Part shown: one piece after another, positions 1 to 4,144 of the stretch | Position numbering within the stretch: the first letter of the stretch is position 1 | Layout: every line of letters begins with the position of its first letter | Origin: an uncultured Erysipelotrichaceae bacterium | GTDB lineage: Bacteria > Bacillota_I > Bacilli_A > Erysipelotrichales > Erysipelotrichaceae | Length of the DNA: 7,472 nt | Direction: 5' to 3' | NCBI GenBank assembly: GCA_902795905.1 | Contig: CADBMY010000188.1 | Location: 1 to 7,472 of the forward strand | Made by a program: the position numbers and the translations under genes | The notes under the pieces: model-generated | The model's database searches: none | Told to the model about the DNA's origin: nothing | Seen by the model: only the letters and a program-made list of their open reading frames with translations

Positions 1-20
1 CCTGTGATATCACAGGCTTT
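1..20 (-). terminator. Probable intrinsic terminator of the tRNA-Gln transcript (truncated by the window edge)
   Basis: A perfect 16-base palindrome at 1-16 (arms CCTGTG and CACAGG around ATAT) lies 12 bases past the 3' end of the minus-strand tRNA. On the minus strand it is preceded by AAAG, as expected for a symmetric A-stem-U terminator. The T-tract that should follow on that strand lies outside the window. On the plus strand the hairpin is followed by CTTTATTT, so it could also stop transcription arriving from the left. Confidence 0.6.
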
Positions 21-28
21 ATTTACAA

Positions 29-103
29 TGGCAGGGATAGAGAGATTCGAACTCCCGAATGACTGGTTCAGAGCCAGTTGCCTTACCGCTTGGCTATATC
101 CCT
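29..103 (-). tRNA. tRNA-Gln (anticodon CTG), CCA encoded
   Basis: The minus strand folds into a complete cloverleaf. The acceptor is AGGGATA/TATCCCT, the D-arm GCC/GGC with the AAGCGGTAA loop typical of bacterial tRNA-Gln, the anticodon arm ACTGG/CCAGT around the 7-base loop CTCTGAA, and the T-arm GGGAG/CTCTC around TTCGAAT. The loop places CTG at positions 34-36 (plus-strand 69-71), which reads the glutamine codon CAG. The discriminator is G73 (position 32) and CCA is encoded at 31-29. The gene is transcribed away from the rdgB operon. One oddity is the first acceptor pair, A1-U72, where most bacterial tRNA-Gln have U1-A72. The fold and the isotype are seen directly; the usual identity of the pair is from general knowledge. 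Confidence 0.95.
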
Positions 104-115
104 AGTGCACTATAT

Positions 116-143
116 ATTTTACACAGTCTTGGAATTCTTTCAA
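116..143 (-). promoter_or_regulatory. Sigma-A-type promoter for tRNA-Gln
   Basis: Read on the minus strand there is a -35 TTGAAA (plus 138-143), a 16-base spacer and a -10 TAAAAT (plus 116-121). The predicted transcription start is near 109, a few bases before the mature tRNA 5' end at 103. This short leader is typical of a monocistronic tRNA gene. The site is inferred from consensus matches only. Confidence 0.6.
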
Positions 144-186
144 GCATAAAATTCAAAAAAGTTTCACAGCGTATGCAAAATATAAT

Positions 187-219
187 CCGTAAGATACATT
201 CGGGTACAGTGACTTACGG
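187..219. repeat. Inverted repeat CCGTAAG-N19-CTTACGG upstream of the rdgB promoter
   Basis: A 7-base perfect inverted repeat (187-193 and 213-219) is separated by 19 bases, which themselves can form a small nested TAC/GTA pairing (195-197 with 203-205). It lies 2 bases upstream of the putative -35 (222-227) and is not followed by a T-tract, so it is not an intrinsic terminator. An operator for a dimeric regulator is possible. It could instead be a stem-loop in a longer leader if transcription also starts at the upstream TATAAT (181-186). No regulator can be named from the sequence. Confidence 0.4.
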
Positions 220-221
220 TA

Positions 222-249
222 TTTAAACATAAGAGACAAGTGATATAAT
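222..249 (+). promoter_or_regulatory. Extended -10 promoter driving the rdgB-recD2 operon
   Basis: The sequence TGATATAAT (241-249) is a perfect extended -10 (TGn plus TATAAT at 244-249). A partial -35, TTTAAA (222-227), lies 16 bases upstream. The first base expected to be transcribed, about 7 bases past the hexamer, falls at 256-257, which is the A of the rdgB ATG or the base before it. No Shine-Dalgarno sequence lies between the promoter and the ATG, so the transcript is predicted to be leaderless. Confidence 0.7.
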
Positions 250-256
250 AACATTT

Positions 257-844
257 ATGAAACAGATCGTAATCGCCAGCAGCAATGCCGGTAAAATCAG
301 AGAATTCAGGGAAATGCTGGAACCGAAGGGATATACCGTGATCAGTCAGAATGAACTGGGTGATGTCGGTGAAGCCGATGAGACCGGTACGACTTTTCGT
401 GAGAATGCTGTGATCAAGGCAGCCTATATCACGAATAAGTTCGGTATTCCGGCGATTGCAGACGACTCAGGTCTTGAGATCGATGCTTTCGGCGGTGAGC
501 CCGGTGTATACAGCGCCAGATTCCTCGGTCATGATACCCCCTATGAATATAAAAACAGGATCATCCTGGAACGGATGGAAAACGAAAAAGTACGTACGTG
601 CAGGTATGTATGTGCAATAGCCTATACGGAACCCGGGAAGGATCCGGTCGTATTCGAAGATACCTGTGAATGCCTGATTGCCCGCGAGCCGAAGGGGGAA
701 AACGGGTTTGGCTACGATCCCATTATTTATTATGAGCCCCTGCATAAGACGATGGCGGAGATGACCAAGGATGAGAAGAATGCGATCTCTCACCGCGGCA
801 AGGCTCTTGTCAAACTGGAGAACTGGTTGAATGAAGATCACTAA
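257..844 (+). CDS. rdgB: RdgB/HAM1-family dITP/XTP pyrophosphatase
   Basis: This 195-aa protein hydrolyses non-canonical purine triphosphates (dITP, ITP, XTP) to monophosphate and pyrophosphate, keeping deaminated bases out of nucleic acids. The family signatures are all present: SSNAGKIREF near the N-terminus (residues 8-17), the DDSGLEID segment (69-76) with the catalytic acidic pair, GGEPGVYSARF (79-89), GENGFGYDPI (147-156) and MAEMTKDEKNAISHRGKA (166-183). Length matches E. coli RdgB (about 197 aa). The ATG start gives the usual family N-terminus, a beta strand leading into the SxNxGK loop, so no later start is sensible. No ribosome binding site precedes it; see the promoter entry. It is the first gene of the operon and its last 14 bases overlap the next gene. 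Confidence 0.96.
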   Translation: MKQIVIASSNAGKIREFREMLEPKGYTVISQNELGDVGEADETGTTFRENAVIKAAYITNKFGIPAIADDSGLEIDAFGGEPGVYSARFLGHDTPYEYKNRIILERMENEKVRTCRYVCAIAYTEPGKDPVVFEDTCECLIAREPKGENGFGYDPIIYYEPLHKTMAEMTKDEKNAISHRGKALVKLENWLNEDH

Positions 845-1514
845 GACACTTGTCACATGTGCGTTTTTGAGCCTGATCGTGTCGATCCTGCTGACGGTTA
901 TCGGGTTCTGGAGTTTTTACATGCCGTTTTACGAGAACGAGTATGCCCAGAACAATACCGTACAGGCGACCGGTATGAAGCATGATGATCTGATCAAGAC
1001 AACAGAAGTTCTTTTTGATTATCTGAAAGATAACCGTGATGACCTGATCGTCCGTGTCAGTGTGCATGGATATGTCAGGGAAGTCTTCGATACCAGAGAA
1101 AAGCTTCATATGAAAGATGTCAAGAAGCTTTATCTGAATGCGATGAAAGTCAGAAACTATCTGAGTATCATTGCGGTCGTACTGATCATTGCGGCATATA
1201 TCATACAGAAGCACGGATACCGGAAGATACTGCTGAACGGATACGGTACAGCCTTGATCATCTTCGGTGTCTTTATCCTTGCCTTACTGTTCTATGCGAT
1301 GCTGGATTTCAGCTCGTTCTGGATCAATTTTCATGAGGTCTTTTTTGACAATGATCTCTATCTTCTGGATCCCAATACGGAGATCCTCATCAACATGGTG
1401 CCTGAGCGCTTCTTCTTTGATCTGGTGATGCGCATCATCAGCAGTTTTATGGCCCTGTGTGCCTTCCTGTACATCGTACTGAAGGTGATCGCCGGGAGAA
1501 AAGCGAATGTATAA
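831..1514 (+). CDS. lit: Lit-like lipoprotein intramolecular transacylase (DUF1461/TIGR01906 membrane protein)
   Basis: A 227-aa integral membrane protein with about four hydrophobic spans (roughly residues 9-29, 110-126, 138-157, 200-222) and a large non-membrane segment after the first span. The diagnostic family motif is FHEVFFDND followed by LYLLDPNTEILI (168-187 region), and a second conserved block is TREKLHMKDVKKL (88-100). The family includes Lit of Enterococcus and Bacillus, which moves an acyl chain from the lipid-modified cysteine glycerol to the lipoprotein N-terminus, giving lyso-form lipoproteins. Two conserved histidines in those blocks, here H93 and H168, match the positions I recall as catalytically important. 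It is unrelated to the E. coli protease also called Lit. The start has GGAG at 817-820, ten bases upstream. It overlaps rdgB by 14 bp and trmL by 8 bp. Family membership is strong; enzymatic activity is inferred. Confidence 0.8.
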   Translation: MKITKTLVTCAFLSLIVSILLTVIGFWSFYMPFYENEYAQNNTVQATGMKHDDLIKTTEVLFDYLKDNRDDLIVRVSVHGYVREVFDTREKLHMKDVKKLYLNAMKVRNYLSIIAVVLIIAAYIIQKHGYRKILLNGYGTALIIFGVFILALLFYAMLDFSSFWINFHEVFFDNDLYLLDPNTEILINMVPERFFFDLVMRIISSFMALCAFLYIVLKVIAGRKANV

Positions 1515-2028
1515 TGTCGTGCTCTATGAGCCGGAGATCCCGCAGAATACCGGGAATATCATGCGTACATGCGCGGCCATGGGCTGGCATCTGCATCTGA
1601 TCGAACCGCTGGGCTTCTACATGGATGAGAAACATCTGCGAAGGGCAGGCATGGATTACCGCGACACATTGTCATATAAGGTATATCCGAACTGGGAAAC
1701 ATTCAGAAAAGAAAATTCAGGAGAGTTTTATTACATAACGCGGTACGGAAAGAAGACACCTGATGCTTTTGACTATCCTGCCGACCGGGATATCTACCTG
1801 GTCTTCGGTAAGGAAAGCACAGGCATAGACAAGCATATCCTGCGTCAGAATCTTGACAGATGTGTACGGATCCCAATGCTGGCAAATGCAAGAAGTCTGA
1901 ATCTTTCCAATTGTGTCGCCTTATGTGTATACGAAGTCATGCGTCAGCTTGGTTATCCGCAGCTGTCTAAGACAGAATACCTCAAAGGGGAAGACTTTCT
2001 GATAACATATGAACAGGAGGAAATGTAA
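1507..2028 (+). CDS. trmL: tRNA (cytidine/uridine-34 2'-O)-methyltransferase TrmL (SPOUT)
   Basis: This 173-aa SPOUT methyltransferase is expected to 2'-O-methylate the wobble base of tRNA-Leu isoacceptors using S-adenosylmethionine. Visible signatures are VVLYEPEIPQNTGNIMRTCA (residues 4-23), the LVFGKESTGI segment (98-107), and RIPM with ARSLNLSN (121-135), which form the trefoil knot that binds the cofactor. It is a little longer than E. coli TrmL (about 157 aa) because of a charged C-terminal tail. The start fits the family N-terminus and has GGGAG at 1494-1498, eight bases upstream. It overlaps lit by 8 bp. With MnmA in the same operon it makes two wobble-position modification enzymes. 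Confidence 0.94.
   Translation: MYNVVLYEPEIPQNTGNIMRTCAAMGWHLHLIEPLGFYMDEKHLRRAGMDYRDTLSYKVYPNWETFRKENSGEFYYITRYGKKTPDAFDYPADRDIYLVFGKESTGIDKHILRQNLDRCVRIPMLANARSLNLSNCVALCVYEVMRQLGYPQLSKTEYLKGEDFLITYEQEEM
2015..2020 (+). promoter_or_regulatory. Consensus Shine-Dalgarno inside the end of trmL, for the 67-aa gene
   Basis: AGGAGG lies eight bases before the ATG at 2029. It is one of the two strongest ribosome binding sites in the window (the other is before alaS) and is stronger than those of the neighbouring operon genes. This supports the tiny downstream gene being real and well translated. Confidence 0.8.
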
Positions 2029-2232
2029 ATGATAGAATCTATCAGTGATTTTCTTTCTATAGCTGTTCTTGTCTTCTTCCTTGTTATGGGAGTATATTTC
2101 CTGTACTTTTCGGGACTGCGTGATACCGAAGCATCCATGGCCCGTATCGAAGCACGTTACTACCGCTACTATGACAGCGCTGATGACGATGCTAACGAGG
2201 ACAAGAACGAAACATACTTTGAAGAATCATGA
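2029..2232 (+). CDS. Small single-pass membrane protein, unknown function
   Basis: I do not recognise this 67-aa protein. One hydrophobic span (about residues 8-28) is followed by a segment with four arginines (31, 39, 43, 46), a tyrosine-rich stretch ARYYRYYDS (42-50) and a very acidic C-terminus (about 10 Asp/Glu in the last 18 residues). By the positive-inside rule the tail should face the cytoplasm. There is no signal-peptidase or lipobox site. The reading frame is supported by the AGGAGG at 2015-2020 and by position: the ATG directly follows the trmL stop, and the stop overlaps the comK ATG by four bases (ATGA). The tight coupling to comK suggests matched expression and perhaps a functional link, but nothing in the sequence shows it. 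Confidence 0.75.
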   Translation: MIESISDFLSIAVLVFFLVMGVYFLYFSGLRDTEASMARIEARYYRYYDSADDDANEDKNETYFEES

Positions 2233-2747
2233 ATCGTATTGATGAAATACTGTATATTACTTCTATACCGGATGGATCACTGCTTCATCTTAATCAACAG
2301 AAAACCATAAAAACAGATATTAAGCCGCTCGCATTTCTGAACCGGTGCTGTCTGGCCAACGGATCATCCTACGAAGGCAGGGTCGAAGCCTTCAGGGAAC
2401 TGACCGGAACATCACAGAAACCTGCGGTACTGATCAGCGAACGTCAGCAGAGGATCTTCTTTCCGACCCTGCGTGCTGAGCACGAAGAATGCGTCTGGAT
2501 CCAGTACAATGCTGTCTTCCATATTCACAGTATTGATGCCGGACATACCGAGATCATCTTTCATACCGGAGAAAGATGTACAATTCCGTTTAATTACCGT
2601 ATCATAAACAAGCAGTTAAAACGCTGTACAGAGTTTCTGCAGAAACTGAACGATGAAAACAGCATAGGATTTGCGGGGGAATATGACGATCTATACCGTA
2701 CCGGGCTGCCCGGCATGCAGGAAGGCAAGGAACATCCTGAAGAATGA
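2229..2747 (+). CDS. comK: ComK-family competence transcription factor homologue
   Basis: The 172-aa product aligns by eye with Bacillus subtilis ComK (192 aa) over most of its length. Shared blocks include IKPLAFLNRCC (31-41; ComK has MKPLQIVDRSC), GSSYEGR (45-51; GSSYAGR), QKPAVLI (63-69), IFFPTLR (76-82; LFPTL), CVWIQ (88-92; CGWIS) and HTEIIFHTGERCTIPFNY (106-123). ComK is the DNA-binding activator of DNA-uptake genes in Bacillales, recognising AT-boxes, and is controlled by MecA-ClpCP proteolysis. The C-terminus diverges: the FMLYPK element of B. subtilis ComK used for MecA contact is not visible, and the last 21 residues are encoded by DNA shared with the next gene. The start overlaps the preceding stop (ATGA) with only a weak GAAGAA upstream, suggesting coupled translation. 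No AAAA-N5-TTTT ComK box is seen in 2029-2228. Family is confident; a competence role here is inferred. Confidence 0.85.
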   Translation: MNRIDEILYITSIPDGSLLHLNQQKTIKTDIKPLAFLNRCCLANGSSYEGRVEAFRELTGTSQKPAVLISERQQRIFFPTLRAEHEECVWIQYNAVFHIHSIDAGHTEIIFHTGERCTIPFNYRIINKQLKRCTEFLQKLNDENSIGFAGEYDDLYRTGLPGMQEGKEHPEE

Positions 2748-3012
2748 AGCGATTCCGTATACGGAAGAGAATCTTTTCCGTATGCTTCTGGATGAGCGGA
2801 TCACGGAGGATGTGCTGAAACAGGCAGGGTATACAAAGGGAACAGAGTACTACCGGCAGTATCCCTCGATGCTGGCACGTCCTTTGATCATCAGTGATGA
2901 TACGGAAAAGACGGAAATGCTGAAACGCCTGATCGGTTCCTGCAGAGAAAGCTGCCAGAACTATCAGTTCTGTGCCGGCGCCAGAAATAAAGAGGCAGTA
3001 AAAGATGAGTAA
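2683..3012 (+). CDS. Short Spx/ArsC-family thioredoxin-fold protein
   Basis: From ATG 2683 this is 109 aa. It opens MTIYTVPGCPACRKARNIL, the strand - CxxC (C9, C12) - helix of the ArsC/Spx family and closest to Spx by eye (LYTSPSCTSCRKARAWL). YPSMLARPLII (60-70) matches the Spx segment before the conserved cis-proline (HPGLLRRPIII), here P67. Spx is about 131 aa; the missing length is mainly in the middle helical region used by Spx to contact RNA polymerase alpha. The C-terminus carries three extra cysteines (C87, C91, C97). A TTG at 2671 is in frame but would add only MRGN; ATG 2683 gives the family N-terminus. The start is poorly defined: AGGA at 2666-2669 is far and GGGG at 2675-2678 is close. 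The gene overlaps comK by 65 bp. It could be a redox regulator or a simple disulfide/arsenate-reductase-like protein. Confidence 0.82.
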   Translation: MTIYTVPGCPACRKARNILKNEAIPYTEENLFRMLLDERITEDVLKQAGYTKGTEYYRQYPSMLARPLIISDDTEKTEMLKRLIGSCRESCQNYQFCAGARNKEAVKDE

Positions 3013-4144
3013 GAAGATCATGGTCGGTCTGTCCGGCGGTGTGGACAGTGCGGTTGCGGCATATATGCTGAAAGAGCAGGGATATGATGTCACCTGCGGT
3101 TTCATGCGCAACTGGGACTCGCTGACAAATGGTGATATCCTTGGCAACCCGACACTGGATCATGAGATCTGTACACAGGAGGAAGACTACAATGACGCTG
3201 CCAAAACAGCTGAAGCCCTGGGTCTTCCTCTTGTGCGTGTAGATTTTATCCGCGAGTACTGGCAGAATGTATTTCAGACTTTTCTGGATGAATACCGAAA
3301 GGGCAGAACACCTAATCCGGATATCCTGTGCAACAAATATATCAAGTTTGATTCTTTCATGAAGTTCGCCAGGGATCAGGGCTTTGAGGATGTCGCAACC
3401 GGGCATTACGCAGCCATGACCTGTGAGAACGGTCAGTACTACATTGAAAAAGCATATGACCGCAATAAGGATCAGACATACTTCCTGGCTCAGATCAGCC
3501 GTGATGTACTGCCCCATGTTGTCTTTCCTCTTGGACATACGGATAAGCATGAAGTTCGCATGATTGCTGAAAAACTCGGGCTTTCCATTGCAAAGAAAAA
3601 GGATTCTACAGGGATCTGCTTTATCGGTGAACGTGATTTCCGCAACTTTCTTGCGAATTATCTGCCGATGAAAGCAGGGAATATCATCAACATCAACAAT
3701 AATAGTATTGTAGGTGAACACACCGGTGTGCTTTACTATACGATTGGTCAGCGCAAGGGGCTGAATATCGGCGGTACCGGACCGTACTATGTGATCGGTA
3801 AGGATGTCGAAAAGAATGAGCTCTATGTAACTGATGAGCAGAATAAACAGTGGCTGATCAGCGATTCCTGCAGGGTCAGCGGGATGAATTATCTGTTTGA
3901 TACCGATGAAGAGATCACATGTGCCGCCAAGTTCCGCTACAGACAGCCGGATAACCCCGTTGTACTGAAGAAAATCAATGATACGGAAGTAACAGTCAGC
4001 TATCCGCAGGGGATCAGCGGCGTTACACCCGGACAGGAAGCCGTCTTCTATCTTGGTGACAGGATGATCGGCGGCGGTACGATCGAACAGGTATATACCG
4101 GCGGTGAAGACCTGATGCAGATGATCAAAGCAATGCGAAGATGA
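3005..4144 (+). CDS. mnmA: tRNA-specific 2-thiouridylase MnmA
   Basis: This 379-aa enzyme adenylates and then thiolates U34 of tRNA-Lys, -Glu and -Gln with sulfur relayed from a cysteine desulfurase. The PP-loop SGGVDS is at residues 10-15. The nucleophilic cysteine is C109 in TPNPDILCN and the persulfide cysteine is C205 in STGICFIG, equivalent to C102 and C199 of the E. coli enzyme. ATGHYA (131-136), KDQTYFL (155-161) and YTIGQRKGL (245-253) are also characteristic. Length is normal (E. coli about 368). AGAGG at 2991-2995 lies nine bases before the ATG. It overlaps the Spx-like gene by 8 bp and recD2 by 4 bp. In many Bacillota the cysteine desulfurase gene lies directly upstream; here that place is taken by the Spx-like gene. 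Confidence 0.97.
   Translation: MSKKIMVGLSGGVDSAVAAYMLKEQGYDVTCGFMRNWDSLTNGDILGNPTLDHEICTQEEDYNDAAKTAEALGLPLVRVDFIREYWQNVFQTFLDEYRKGRTPNPDILCNKYIKFDSFMKFARDQGFEDVATGHYAAMTCENGQYYIEKAYDRNKDQTYFLAQISRDVLPHVVFPLGHTDKHEVRMIAEKLGLSIAKKKDSTGICFIGERDFRNFLANYLPMKAGNIININNNSIVGEHTGVLYYTIGQRKGLNIGGTGPYYVIGKDVEKNELYVTDEQNKQWLISDSCRVSGMNYLFDTDEEITCAAKFRYRQPDNPVVLKKINDTEVTVSYPQGISGVTPGQEAVFYLGDRMIGGGTIEQVYTGGEDLMQMIKAMRR

Noticed and set aside
181..186. TATAAT as the main operon promoter
   Set aside because: No -35 at acceptable spacing (TTTCAC at 162-167 leaves only 13 bases) and no TGn extension. The 241-249 element is better; kept only as an alternative start.
104..256. ComK AT-box (AAAA-N5-TTTT) upstream of the operon
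   Set aside because: A-runs at 148-151, 155-160 and 177-180 are not followed by TTTT at the required spacing.
2671..2682. TTG at 2671 as start of the Spx-like gene
   Set aside because: It would add only four residues before the family N-terminus, and AGGA is one base away, too close to serve it. ATG 2683 is preferred, though its own spacing is not ideal.
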